This document shows, piece after piece, positions 28,514 through 38,279 of a stretch of DNA of 64,000 bases. The DNA comes from Actinomadura rudentiformis. GTDB taxonomy: Bacteria; Actinomycetota; Actinomycetes; Streptosporangiales; Streptosporangiaceae. The notes beneath the pieces were generated by a model. That model worked only from the letters and a program-made list of their open reading frames with translations, did not search any database and had not been told where the DNA came from. How positions within the stretch are numbered: position 1 is the stretch's first letter; the number at the start of each line of letters is the position of its first letter. Position numbers and translations under genes: made by a program. The stretch spans positions 1 to 64,000 of the forward strand of contig NZ_WBMT01000014.1 of NCBI RefSeq assembly GCF_008923185.1. The letters run 5' to 3'.

Positions 28514-30097
28514 ATGGCTGTCTACGGGATCGACCTGGGAACGACCTACTCCTGCATTGCCTCGATCGACGATGTGGGACGGCCCGCGGTCCTGCGCAAT
28601 CTCGAGGGCACCGACACCACCCCGTCCGTCGTCTACTTCGAGAGCGGCGACAACGTGGTCGTCGGCGCCACCGCCAAGGACACCGCGGTGCTCGCGCCCG
28701 ACAACGTGGTCAGCCTGATCAAGCGGGACATGGGCCGCGACGTGACGCGCAGGATCCACGGGTTCGACTACACGCCCGAGGAGCTGTCGGCGTTCATCCT
28801 GCTCAAGCTGGCCACCGACGCGCGCACCACCACGGGCGAGGAGGCGCGCGACGTGGTGGTCACGGTGCCCGCCTACTTCGGCGCGGCCGAGCGCGACGCC
28901 ACCCGCAAGGCGGGCCGGATCGCCGGCCTCAACGTCATCGACATCGTGTCGGAGCCGATCGCCGCCGCGATCACCTACGGCGTGCTCAACCCCGAACAGG
29001 ACCGGACGATCCTGGTGTACGACCTGGGCGGCGGCACGTTCGACACGACGGTCATCGCGCTGCGCTCCGGGCACATCGAGGTGGTCTGCACCGACGGCGA
29101 CCACGAGCTGGGCGGCGCCGACTGGGACGCCCGGCTCGTGGAATACCTCGCCGAGCGGTTCCGCACCGAGCATCCCGAGGCCGGGGACCCGCTCGACGAC
29201 AAGCAGACCGAGCAGCAGCTGCGCCGCGACGCCGAGGACGCCAAGAAGGCGCTCACCACCCGTACCGCGCACACCGTCCGGGTGATGCACGACGGCCGGG
29301 TCGCCACGATCGAGATCACCCGCGAGAAGCTGGAGGAGCTGACCAAGGATCTCCTCGACCGCACGATAGAGATCACCGGCCGTACCCTGTCCACCGCCGC
29401 CGACAAGGGCGTCGACGACTACGACGACCTGGTGCTGGTCGGCGGGTCCACGAAGATGCCGGTGGTGGCGGCGCGGCTGGAGACCGAGCTGGGGCTGGCG
29501 CCGCGGTTGCAGGACCCCGACCTCGCGGTGGCCAAGGGCGCCGCGCTGTACGCGTTCGAGGAGACCTACCGGCGGCTGCTGGCGGCGGGCGAGCAGGACC
29601 GCGCCGAGGAGATGGCGGGCCGCGCGGGGCTGTCGGCCGAGCAGCAGCGGCAGATCGCCGGGCGCCAGATCAAGACGGTCGCGTCGCACGCGTTCGGCAT
29701 CGTCGTGGTCGACCGCGAGACCTCCGCCGAGAACGTCGCGCACCTCGTGCACGCCAATGACGAGCTCCCGGCCGCCAAGACCGAGGACTTCTTCACCGTC
29801 TACGACGACCAGACCTCGGCCGACATCCGGGTGATGGAGCAGGCGGGCAACGTCGAGTCCCCCGAGCTCATCGACAACACCGAGATCGCCACGGGCGTCG
29901 TCCGCATCCCGCAGGGCAAGAAGGCCGGCTGGCCGATCGAGGTGACCTTCACCCTCGACTCCTCCGGGTTGCTGCACGTCACCGCCGTGGAGAAGGAGAC
30001 CGGCGAACGGCTGGAGCTCAAGATCGACGTCGGCGGGATGTCGGAGGAGGAGGTCGAGAAGTCCCGGACGGCGCTGTCGAGGGTGCGGGTCAGCTGA
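28514..30097 (+). CDS. Hsp70 (DnaK-like) ATPase lacking the helical lid
   Basis: 527 aa. MAVYGIDLGTTYSCIA is phosphate 1, VVTVPAYFGAAERDATRKAG and YDLGGGTFDTTVI is phosphate 2, and VLVGGSTKMPVV is the adenosine motif. A beta substrate-binding part follows (VTFTLDSSGLLHVTAVEKE). It ends there, about 90-100 residues short of normal DnaK, so the lid is absent. ATG at 28514 has GAGAGGG; an earlier ATG at 28475 overlaps the grpE-like stop (ATGA). It lies within the GTPase operon and probably acts on those proteins. Confidence 0.88.
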   Translation: MAVYGIDLGTTYSCIASIDDVGRPAVLRNLEGTDTTPSVVYFESGDNVVVGATAKDTAVLAPDNVVSLIKRDMGRDVTRRIHGFDYTPEELSAFILLKLATDARTTTGEEARDVVVTVPAYFGAAERDATRKAGRIAGLNVIDIVSEPIAAAITYGVLNPEQDRTILVYDLGGGTFDTTVIALRSGHIEVVCTDGDHELGGADWDARLVEYLAERFRTEHPEAGDPLDDKQTEQQLRRDAEDAKKALTTRTAHTVRVMHDGRVATIEITREKLEELTKDLLDRTIEITGRTLSTAADKGVDDYDDLVLVGGSTKMPVVAARLETELGLAPRLQDPDLAVAKGAALYAFEETYRRLLAAGEQDRAEEMAGRAGLSAEQQRQIAGRQIKTVASHAFGIVVVDRETSAENVAHLVHANDELPAAKTEDFFTVYDDQTSADIRVMEQAGNVESPELIDNTEIATGVVRIPQGKKAGWPIEVTFTLDSSGLLHVTAVEKETGERLELKIDVGGMSEEEVEKSRTALSRVRVS

Positions 30098-30128
30098 GGT
30101 CCCTTGGAATCTTTTTAGGGGGGTCGCG

Positions 30129-32762
30129 GTGACCTTCGACGACGACTACAAGCGGGCGGTCCTCGAACCCGCCCGTGCGGCCGGCGACCAGCCGCCCGAG
30201 GACCTGCGGATCCGCTACGCGCTGACCGAGCCGCTGGCGGCCGCCACCGTGGCGTCGCAGGTCAAGCTCGTCCGCCAGTGCTGGCGGCGAGCCCGCGGGC
30301 AGCTGAAGTACCGCAAGCTCATCGACCGGCTCGAGGCCGAGCACCGCGAGCTGGCGCCGATCTTCGCCGCCGCCGACCGCGGTGACCTGCGGCCGCTGGC
30401 CGAACGGCTGCGCGGCGGGCAGGAGCGGACGCGGCACCGGATGTCGCAGGCCCGCGCCCGGCTCGCTGACGCGGCGGGGATGTTGCGGATGGTCACCCCC
30501 GGCGAGGTCGAGGGCATCGCACGTGCCGGCGGGGTGAGGCGCGACGAGCTGGAGACGGTGGCCGCCACCGACCGGATCGAGATCCGCGAGCCCGACGTGC
30601 TGCCCGCCACGCCGCCGTACGCCGCGTACCGGAAGGTGCGCGAGTCGCTCGACGTGCTCGGCCGCCGCCACCTGCCCGACTTCCTGTTCGGGGCACGGCT
30701 GGCCGGTCCGATGCGGGTGCTGGACGGCTTCTCCGCACCGGTCTCGGAAGGCGGCCCGCTGCGCCTGGACGGCTCGGCCGTCACCGCGGTCGCCGCGCAG
30801 TGGGCACGCCGAAGCCGCGACAGCAGCCTCACCCACGCCGACACCGTCCTCGCTTCGCTGCGCTCAGATGTGGATCTGGCCGAGCTGACGCTTTACGACC
30901 TGGCCGAACGGCTCCGGGAACGGCTACGCCAGCGGGCGTCCGAGCGGGCGTTGCTGCGGTACGCGCTCGAAGATCTGGGCATCGAGCCGGGCGACGCGCG
31001 CCGGCTGGTGTTCGCCGTGCTGCGCGAGAGCGGACCGGGCGGCGGCCTGGCCGGGCGGCTGCGCGCCCTGCTCGACGCCGGCGAGGTCTACGCGGCCGCC
31101 GAAATGGCCGACGCGGCCGCCGAGGACGACGAGGAGGCCACCATGCTGGCGGCGGAGGCGCGGCACCGGGTCGCCACCGCCGTCCGCCTGCGCGAGGCCG
31201 CCGTGCACGAACGGGACCCCGACACGGCCTGGCGGCTCCTCGCGGACGCCCTCCGGCTCGTCGGCGACCTGCCGGGGGCGGCGGACCACCAGCGGCGCCT
31301 CCCTCCGCGCCAGGTGCCCGCGCTGAGCGCCGACGTGGACGGCGAGACCGGCGATGACATCCGCGTACGGCTGTCGTGGCCGGACTCCCCGTCCACCGCC
31401 GGAGAGGTGATCTACCACCTGGTGCGGCGCCGTGACCGGCCGCCGCGCAACGCCGCCGACGGCGAGGCGCTGCCCGGTCCGCACGACGACCGTCCGCCGG
31501 TCAACGTACCGCTCTACTACGGGGTGGTGGCGGTCCGGGGCGAGGCCGCCGCGGCGCCCGCCGTGGCCGGACCGGTGATCGTTCGGCCGGAGCCCCGCGA
31601 CGTCGAGCTGATCTCTGGCGACGGCGTGGTGACCGGCCGGTGGCGGTGCCCTCCGGAAGCCGCGCGAGCCCTCGTCGTCCGGGACGGGAAGGCGATCGCG
31701 GCCGGGCGTGAGGGCTTCCAGGAGCGGGTGCCGAACGGCGTCACCCATCACTACCGGATCTCCGCCGTTTACCTGGACGCGGACGGCCGGGAGGCGGTGA
31801 CGCCCGGCGTCCGGACGTCGGTCACGCCGAGCGCCCCGCCGGAGCCGGTGTACGAGCTCACCGCCGAGCCGGACCCGGCCGATCCGGAGTCGTTGCTGGT
31901 GCGCTTCGACCCGCCGCGGCACGGCACGGTCGAACTGGTGCTCACCACGGGACCGCCGCCGTGGCCGCGCAGCGCCCTGGTCCCGGTCGAGGAGGTACGG
32001 CAGGCCGGCCGCCGCGTACCGGGCACGCCGGTGAAGGGCGGGCTCGCGGTGCGGCCCGGCACGGGCGGCTGGCTGGTCGCGGTGAGCGTCGCCGAGGACA
32101 TGGCCGCGATCGGCGCGTACCACCGGCACGTCAACCTGCCGCCGCCGCGCCGCGTGGTCACCGAGCGGCGCGGCGCGTTCGTGCACGTCGGATTCGACTG
32201 GCCGGCGGACGTCGCGGAGGTCGAGCTGACCTACCTGATCGGCGCAGATCGGGTCGGCGCAGAGCGGGTCGGCGCAGATCGGGTCGGCACCGCCCCCGAG
32301 CGCGAGATCGTCACGCGCGCCGCGTACGACACCCAGGGCGGCATCAGGCTGCCGGTGCCCGAGGACGAGCCGGTCGAGCTCCAGGTGGCGGCGACCGGCA
32401 CGGTCGGCGGCTCCCGGGTCACCGGCCCGGCGGTGAGCGCCGAGGTCACCGCGCACACCGTCGTCGCCTACGACCTCGAACGCGGCGGCCCGCCATGGCG
32501 GCGCTCGCTCACGATCAGGCTGTCCGCCGGCCGTCCGTTGCGGGTCGCCCGGCTGGCGCTCGTCCTGCGCACCGGACGGGTCATGCCGCATCGCGCGGGT
32601 GACGGCGAGACCATCGGCGCGTGGGAAGAGATACCGGTTCCAGGGGAGGTGTCCCTTCCCCTGCCGCAGGTGTCCGGGCCATATTGGCTGCGCTGCTTCA
32701 CCGATGATGATGTCATCGAACTCAGCGATCCCCCGGTCCGCCGCCTCCAGGTCACGAGGTGA
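30129..32762 (+). CDS. Large operon protein: helical N-terminus and Ig/FN3-like repeats, unknown function
   Basis: 877 aa, GTG start with AGGGGGG upstream. Residues 1-390 are rich in predicted helices and charged (QVKLVRQCWRRARGQLKYRK; repeated Ala-Glu-Arg helices). From about 395 there are several beta-sandwich-like units (VRLSWPDSPSTAGEVIYHLV; PVNVPLYYGVVAVRGEAA; DVELISGDGVVTGRW), as in FN3 domains. Residues around 705-720 contain a 15-bp tandem repeat giving GADRVG units. No signal peptide. It is present between the chaperone and the GTPases, overlapping the next gene by 4 bases (GTGA), so it is part of the same machine. I recognise no catalytic motif. Confidence 0.75.
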   Translation: MTFDDDYKRAVLEPARAAGDQPPEDLRIRYALTEPLAAATVASQVKLVRQCWRRARGQLKYRKLIDRLEAEHRELAPIFAAADRGDLRPLAERLRGGQERTRHRMSQARARLADAAGMLRMVTPGEVEGIARAGGVRRDELETVAATDRIEIREPDVLPATPPYAAYRKVRESLDVLGRRHLPDFLFGARLAGPMRVLDGFSAPVSEGGPLRLDGSAVTAVAAQWARRSRDSSLTHADTVLASLRSDVDLAELTLYDLAERLRERLRQRASERALLRYALEDLGIEPGDARRLVFAVLRESGPGGGLAGRLRALLDAGEVYAAAEMADAAAEDDEEATMLAAEARHRVATAVRLREAAVHERDPDTAWRLLADALRLVGDLPGAADHQRRLPPRQVPALSADVDGETGDDIRVRLSWPDSPSTAGEVIYHLVRRRDRPPRNAADGEALPGPHDDRPPVNVPLYYGVVAVRGEAAAAPAVAGPVIVRPEPRDVELISGDGVVTGRWRCPPEAARALVVRDGKAIAAGREGFQERVPNGVTHHYRISAVYLDADGREAVTPGVRTSVTPSAPPEPVYELTAEPDPADPESLLVRFDPPRHGTVELVLTTGPPPWPRSALVPVEEVRQAGRRVPGTPVKGGLAVRPGTGGWLVAVSVAEDMAAIGAYHRHVNLPPPRRVVTERRGAFVHVGFDWPADVAEVELTYLIGADRVGAERVGADRVGTAPEREIVTRAAYDTQGGIRLPVPEDEPVELQVAATGTVGGSRVTGPAVSAEVTAHTVVAYDLERGGPPWRRSLTIRLSAGRPLRVARLALVLRTGRVMPHRAGDGETIGAWEEIPVPGEVSLPLPQVSGPYWLRCFTDDDVIELSDPPVRRLQVTR

Positions 32763-34021
32763 CGATGCTCGACAAGGCCCGCCTCCCCGGTGTGCACGCC
32801 AGGGACGACGTCACGTGCCCGTACTGCTTCGCCGTCGTGCCGTTGCAGCGGGTGCGGTTCCGCTGCCGGGGGCAGGCGGGACGCCGGCCCGGTTGTGCGC
32901 CCGTTCTGGACCAGCGGCTTGCCGACTACACGGGGTCGACGGCGGGCGCGTCGCTGCCGCCGGTCTTCTCCGCCTCCGGGCGCCGCAGCCGCGCCGCCTG
33001 CCCGGACTGCGGCCAGGAGACCGGGAGCCGCGTCTGCCCGGAGTGCCACAACCCGCTGCCGTCCGCATACTGCGACTCCCCCGGCCGGATCGTGGCCCTG
33101 GTCGGCGCCAAGAACGCGGGCAAGAGCACCTACATCGCGGTGCTCCTCCACGAGCTCATGAACCGCGTCGGCACCGAGCTCGACGCGTCCCTGGTGGCGT
33201 GCGACGACCGGACGATCGAACGCTACAAGCGCGACTTCGCCCGGCCCCTGCTGGAGGAGCGGCGGCTCCTGCCGACCACGACGAGCGCGGCGACCAGCCC
33301 GCGCGAGCCGCTGGTCTACCTGCTGACGCGGAGCCGCGGCGGCGGCCGGTTCGCGCGCAGCCGCAACGACTCGCTCGCGCTGGTGCTGTTCGACACCGCG
33401 GGCGAGGACCTGCGCAGCCGGGAGGTCCGGGACCTGCATCTGCGGTACCTGGAGGCGGCCGACGCGATCATCTTCCTGGTCGATCCGCTGGAGCTGCCCG
33501 GCGCGCGGGCCGAGGTCGCCGACGGGCTGCCGCCGCCCACGACGTCCGAGGACCCCGACAGCGAGCCCATCAACATCATCGCGCGGGTGACCGAGGCGCT
33601 GCGGGAACGGAACGGGACGAAGCCGGGCGACCGGCTGCGCGTGCCGGTCGCGGTCGCGCTGACGAAGATCGACGCGTTGCGGCCGGGGTTGCTGAAGCAG
33701 TCGGCGCTGCGACGGACGCGCGACGGCGTGGGCGTGCTGGACCTCGACGACCGGGAGGCGGTGGACGAGCAGGTCCGCGCGATGCTGCACGACTGGCAGG
33801 CGGGACGGCTCGACCTCTACCTGCGGCAGCAGTACGCGGAGTACGCGCTGTTCGGGCTGTCGGCGCTCGGCGGGATACCGCACGACGGCAAGGTCGGCGC
33901 GGGCGGCGTGCGTCCGTACCGGGCCGAGGATCCGCTGTTGTGGCTCCTCTACCGATTCGGGATGCTGGACGGCGCCCGTCCCGGCTCTGGGCGCTTCGGG
34001 CGCCGGGCCGCCGGGATGTGA
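32759..34021 (+). CDS. Zinc-ribbon P-loop GTPase, DO-GTPase1-like
   Basis: 420 aa. Two zinc knuckles (CPYC at 20-23 with CRG..GC; CPDCG..CPEC at 81-96) precede a GTPase domain: GAKNAGKST (116-124, Walker A), LFDTAGED (G3) and ALTKIDALR (G4). As recalled from the family literature, such proteins are the first of paired GTPases found with GAP1 proteins in conflict-type loci. GTG at 32759 overlaps the previous stop; an ATG 6 bases later is also possible. Six bases separate it from the GAP1-like gene. Confidence 0.8.
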   Translation: MTMLDKARLPGVHARDDVTCPYCFAVVPLQRVRFRCRGQAGRRPGCAPVLDQRLADYTGSTAGASLPPVFSASGRRSRAACPDCGQETGSRVCPECHNPLPSAYCDSPGRIVALVGAKNAGKSTYIAVLLHELMNRVGTELDASLVACDDRTIERYKRDFARPLLEERRLLPTTTSAATSPREPLVYLLTRSRGGGRFARSRNDSLALVLFDTAGEDLRSREVRDLHLRYLEAADAIIFLVDPLELPGARAEVADGLPPPTTSEDPDSEPINIIARVTEALRERNGTKPGDRLRVPVAVALTKIDALRPGLLKQSALRRTRDGVGVLDLDDREAVDEQVRAMLHDWQAGRLDLYLRQQYAEYALFGLSALGGIPHDGKVGAGGVRPYRAEDPLLWLLYRFGMLDGARPGSGRFGRRAAGM

Positions 34022-34027
34022 GCACCC

Positions 34028-36406
34028 GTGGCCTGGCAGCTGCACTACACCTCGGCACGCAGTGGGCCGACCGGCCGGGCCGGATTCCAGTTCGTCGCCG
34101 AGACTCCGGGCCTGCCCGAGGGTCTGCGCGCCGCCGTCACCCCGCACCTGTCCTACCGGCCGCCGCCCAGCGCTCCGCTCAATCCGGACGACGGTGAGCT
34201 CGGCCGCTTTCCCGTCACGTTCCTGTACGACCGGGCAGGAGAACGGGCGCTGCTGCTGTGGTGCCGCTATCTGGGCCAGGACTACTCGGGGCGATACGGC
34301 AACTTCTTCGCCCACGCCGTGGTGGCCGATCCTGATGAGCTGGAGGGACTGCGGCCCGCCGAGCTGTGGCGCGCGCCGCTGTGGTCTCCGCACCCCGAGG
34401 ACGCCGGAGAGCTGCCCGATCTCGACGAACTGATCCCGGGCGCCGCGTTCGAGCCGGAGATGCTCGCCGAATGGCTCGCCGAGGCCTGCCCTGGCGACGA
34501 CAAGGACGCCCCGTACGGCCTCCTGGCCCGGCTGATGGACGCCGTGGTCGCGGTGCTGGGGCAGGGCCACGGCCGGGTCGTCCTGGTCGCGGACGACGTC
34601 GAGCAGGTCGCGCGCTGGATCGCAGTGGTGTCCTACTCGCTGCCAGTCGCGGCGGCGGCCCGGATGTCGTTCGTCACCTACAGCGCCGATCCCGGCGGCG
34701 CGGCCCAGCGCCTGGTGGGCACGACGCCGGATGTGTGGGCAAGCGCGCAGCACCACACCACAGCCCTGCTGTCGATCGACCTCCGCCACGCGGCCGGCGG
34801 GGCGGGGACGAGTGCGGAGGCGGGGGCGGGGCGGTTCGGGTGGACGGTGGCGCGGTGCTGGCAGGCACAGGACTTCGCGGGGCTGGACGCGCTGGGCGAG
34901 CTCGCCCTGCTGGAGCCGGACCGGGTCGATCCCGGCGTGCTCGACCAGGCGGCGGGGTTGCTCGCGCTGTGCCGGGGCGATGCGGCCATCTCGGCGGAGG
35001 AGGAGGCCGCTGTCGCGGGGATCCTGACCCGGCATGGCCGTGCGGTGCCCGAATGGGTCTGGCGTGATCTCGTACGCGGCGTACCGTCGATCGGGTTCGA
35101 CCTCGCGCTGGCCATCCACGACTGGGCCAGGGACGCCGGGGCCCGCGATGTCGCCGGGCAGTGCGCGCTGCGGGCCACCGTGATCGCCCTGTCGGACCCG
35201 TCCGTACGGGATCGGTTGCCCGCGTACGCGCTCCCGGCCGGATCGCACGACGGCCTGGCCCCGCAGGTCTCCGCCGCGCTGGCGGCGGCACCCGATCTGA
35301 CCGAGGCCGTGCGGGTGGTCGCGGTGGCGGCCGGGGCGGGAGCCGTGCCGTCCCCGGCCGAGGTGACGGCGGTCGCGGCCGAACGAGCCGAAACCGGGGC
35401 CGCGGATCTCCCGACCGCGCTGTCGGCCTGCCCGCCCGGGGCCCGGGAACCCCTGCTGACGGGGGTGCTGGCGGGCCTCGCCGCCGCCGATGAGAAGACG
35501 CGGCACGCGGTGCTCACGAACACGGCGTGCGATCTGCTGTTCGAGCAGGAGCCCGACCGGCTGGCCACGACCCCGGCCGTCGGGCTCACGGTGCTCGCCT
35601 CGGTCGGCCACCGGCGCCGGGATCGGCGCCTCGAGGTCACCGGGGAGCTCCTGCGGATCGGGCGTGGCGCCGGGGAGCTCGACCCGCCGTTGAGCCGGGT
35701 CTGGGCCAGGCCGCCGACCGTCGCCGAGTGCCTCGAACTGCTGGAGGCCCATTCCGGGGCGATGCTCGAACACCCGGCGTTGAGCGTGCTGCCGTCCCGC
35801 ACGTTCGCCCGTTCGGCCACCTCCGGCGACGCGGCGGCGCTGGCTGAGGCGGCGACCCTGCGGCTGGCGGCGCGGACGCGCACGCTGCTGCCGGGGACGG
35901 GTGCCGAACGTGACGGCGCCGCGGTCCAGGCGTACGCCGACGCGGTGACCGCGGAACGGCCGGAGCGCGCGGCGGCCGCGTTCGGCTCGATGATCGGCGC
36001 GGGTGCCTCGCCTCGGCTGGCCGAGGCCGCGTTCGACGGAGCGGCGCGGCGGGTGGCCCGGCGGGATCCGCGGTTCCGGGCTGCGCTGCTGGCCGCCGCG
36101 TCCGGGACCGTGCGTGCCCGGCTGGCCGCCGCGTGGACGGCGGATCCGGTCTCCAGCCGCCGGGCCCTGGCGCGCCCCTCCTTGCGATCGGCGGAGAACG
36201 CGCGGCGCAACGAGCTGGTGGAGATCGTCCTGCGGCTGCGCATGCGCGGGATCACGGAGCCCTCTCTGGAAGCGTGGGCGCGTACGGCGCTGTCGCGCTT
36301 CCTGCCGTCCCGGCAGCTGGAGGCGCACTTCTCCGGTGACCGCGAGCTGCGCGGCGCGCTGAGGGACCTGATCGCCGAGACGCGCGGCGCCGGGCGGGGT
36401 GACTGA
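34028..36406 (+). CDS. GAP1-like (GTPase-associated protein 1)
   Basis: 792 aa, GTG start. The N-terminus (WQLHYTSARSGPTGRAGFQF; LYDRAGERALLLWCRYLGQD; GNFFAHAVV) matches my memory of the GAP1 N-terminal domain. The rest is a long alpha-helical, Ala-rich array (middle and C-terminal GAP1 parts) with no enzyme motif. Proposed role is a scaffold or regulator of the neighbouring GTPases. It lies between two GTPase genes, 6 and 2 bases from them, which implies a shared transcript and balanced expression. Confidence 0.75.
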   Translation: MAWQLHYTSARSGPTGRAGFQFVAETPGLPEGLRAAVTPHLSYRPPPSAPLNPDDGELGRFPVTFLYDRAGERALLLWCRYLGQDYSGRYGNFFAHAVVADPDELEGLRPAELWRAPLWSPHPEDAGELPDLDELIPGAAFEPEMLAEWLAEACPGDDKDAPYGLLARLMDAVVAVLGQGHGRVVLVADDVEQVARWIAVVSYSLPVAAAARMSFVTYSADPGGAAQRLVGTTPDVWASAQHHTTALLSIDLRHAAGGAGTSAEAGAGRFGWTVARCWQAQDFAGLDALGELALLEPDRVDPGVLDQAAGLLALCRGDAAISAEEEAAVAGILTRHGRAVPEWVWRDLVRGVPSIGFDLALAIHDWARDAGARDVAGQCALRATVIALSDPSVRDRLPAYALPAGSHDGLAPQVSAALAAAPDLTEAVRVVAVAAGAGAVPSPAEVTAVAAERAETGAADLPTALSACPPGAREPLLTGVLAGLAAADEKTRHAVLTNTACDLLFEQEPDRLATTPAVGLTVLASVGHRRRDRRLEVTGELLRIGRGAGELDPPLSRVWARPPTVAECLELLEAHSGAMLEHPALSVLPSRTFARSATSGDAAALAEAATLRLAARTRTLLPGTGAERDGAAVQAYADAVTAERPERAAAAFGSMIGAGASPRLAEAAFDGAARRVARRDPRFRAALLAAASGTVRARLAAAWTADPVSSRRALARPSLRSAENARRNELVEIVLRLRMRGITEPSLEAWARTALSRFLPSRQLEAHFSGDRELRGALRDLIAETRGAGRGD

Positions 36407-36408
36407 CC

Positions 36409-38133
36409 GTGCAGATGATCGCCGTCCTGCTGCTCGCCGCCGTCTGGGTCGCGATCATGTACGTCGGGTTCGTGGTCGTGTTCCCGTACCTCTTCACGGT
36501 CACGCTGATCGGGGCCGCGATCGGCGCCCTCGGCTACTACTACGTGCACGCCTTCCAGACGCTCGCCCGCATCGCGGTGGACGGCCCGTCACCGGTCTCG
36601 GCACCGGAGGTGTCCTACCGGCACTATCTGCTGGCCCAGGTATGGCGGGACTGGTGGGCGATCGCCCGCAAGGTGGTCCCCGGGATCTGGAATCGTGCGC
36701 TCGGCGCCCTCACGCTGCTGACCCAGACCTTCCTGCTCGGGGGGTTGTGGGGGTTCTTCACGCTCCCGTTCTGGCTGGCGCTGTGCGCGGGGATCGTGGC
36801 GGCGGCCGTGCCGGCGGTGGTCCTGGGTGTCGCCCTGACCGTGCTGTACGGGGTGGTCGCCGCCATCGGGCTCGCGGGCTGGCTGGTGTGCGTCCTCGTC
36901 CTCGCGGCGGTCGAGCGGCTCTTCATGGCCTACGGGCGGATCCTGCAGACCTGCCCGCATCCCTTCTGCTACGAGAAGGTCGGGCTTCCGGTCTACGAGT
37001 GCCCGGGATGCGGCGCTCGCCATCCGAGGCTGACGCCGGGGTCCGGCGGGGCGTTCCGGCATGTGTGCCGGTGCGGGGCGCGGCTGCCGACGACCGTTCC
37101 GCTGGGGCGTTTCCGGCTCGCCGCGTACTGCCCCCACTGCGGCGGGAGGCTGCCCGAACGCATCGGTCGGGTGCGGGTCGAGCCCTTGCCGTTCGTGGGC
37201 GGGCCCGCGGCAGGGAAGACCACGTTCATGTTCCTGGGGATCAGGGCCTTGCACGCCCGTGCGAGCGCTGTCGACGGCAGGCTCGCGTTCGTCGAACAGC
37301 GGCACGCGCAGGCGTACGCGGGGGCCATCCGGGAGTTCCAGCGGGGCGGGCAACTGGCCAAAACAGGGCCCGAGCTGCCCCTGGCCACGATGGTGGACGT
37401 GGAGCTGCCTGGGCGCGCGCGCCGGATCCTTTACCTCTTCGACCCCGCGGGCGAGCACTACACCGGGGCGACCGAGGTCGAGTCGCTGCGCTATCTCGAT
37501 CACGGCGAGGCCCTGCTCTTCGTCGTCGACCCGTTCGCGCTCCCGCAGGTCAGGCGGTCGCTGACCGACGACGAGCGGGGGGTCGTGGAGGGATCCGCCG
37601 CCTCGTCGGAGGAGGACCCCGCCGACACGTTGCAGCGCGTGCTCAACGAGCTGCGCTCCCGCCCCGACCGCGGCAGGCAGCGGCGGGTGGCGGTCGTCGT
37701 CACCAAGACCGACCTGCTGGAGCGCACCGAGATCGGACGGCCGCTGCTCAACGGCGCCGACCTGCGCGGGTGGCTCGGCGAGGTCGGGCTCGGCAACACC
37801 GTGCGCACGCTCGACCAGGTCGCCGGCCACGTGCGGTATCTCGGCTCCGGGCTGGCGACCGATCCGGCCGACGTCGCCGGTCTGCTGGGATGGGTGTCGG
37901 GCCTGCCGGTGAACGGGGCGTCCGCGGACCGTCCGGCCACGCCGGCGGCCGGCGAGGTGCCCGGGACGGCTCCGCTTCGTTCCCCCTGGCCGGTCCGGGG
38001 ACGGGACGCCTCGCGGGTGCCGCTGGGATACCAGCTGGGCCGCTGGGCCGTGCTCGCCGGCCTCTCGGTGCTCATGATCGCTGCCCTGACGGCGTCGGTG
38101 GTCGTCGCGGCCGCGAAACTCCCGTGGGGATGA
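36409..38133 (+). CDS. Membrane-anchored zinc-ribbon GTPase, DO-GTPase2-like
   Basis: 574 aa, GTG start. Two to four N-terminal transmembrane helices (residues 3-45 and 103-170) are followed by zinc knuckles (CPGCG, CRCG, CPHCGG at 198-246). A GTPase domain follows with GGPAAGKTT (264-272), YLFDPAGEHY (G3) and VVTKTDLLE (G4). A last membrane helix lies near 547-570. It is the natural partner of the soluble GTPase two genes upstream and would hold the complex at the membrane. It starts 2 bases after the GAP1-like gene. Confidence 0.8.
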   Translation: MQMIAVLLLAAVWVAIMYVGFVVVFPYLFTVTLIGAAIGALGYYYVHAFQTLARIAVDGPSPVSAPEVSYRHYLLAQVWRDWWAIARKVVPGIWNRALGALTLLTQTFLLGGLWGFFTLPFWLALCAGIVAAAVPAVVLGVALTVLYGVVAAIGLAGWLVCVLVLAAVERLFMAYGRILQTCPHPFCYEKVGLPVYECPGCGARHPRLTPGSGGAFRHVCRCGARLPTTVPLGRFRLAAYCPHCGGRLPERIGRVRVEPLPFVGGPAAGKTTFMFLGIRALHARASAVDGRLAFVEQRHAQAYAGAIREFQRGGQLAKTGPELPLATMVDVELPGRARRILYLFDPAGEHYTGATEVESLRYLDHGEALLFVVDPFALPQVRRSLTDDERGVVEGSAASSEEDPADTLQRVLNELRSRPDRGRQRRVAVVVTKTDLLERTEIGRPLLNGADLRGWLGEVGLGNTVRTLDQVAGHVRYLGSGLATDPADVAGLLGWVSGLPVNGASADRPATPAAGEVPGTAPLRSPWPVRGRDASRVPLGYQLGRWAVLAGLSVLMIAALTASVVVAAAKLPWG

Positions 38134-38279
38134 CCGGCCCCCGAGGTTGATCGGCTCCTGAGGTTGATCGGCTTGGCCGGGTATATGCCTAAACGGGGGT
38201 GGGGCGAACTCCGGCCCGTGAGCGGGCGTCCCATCGAACAAGAGGGGGTTCAGACCCCGCCAGAGGATGGGGGCAGCAT

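Noticed and set aside
32468..36328. Minus-strand open frame of 1286 codons
   Set aside because: Opposite the GTPase and GAP1-like genes, which carry clear motifs; composition is that of an antisense shadow.
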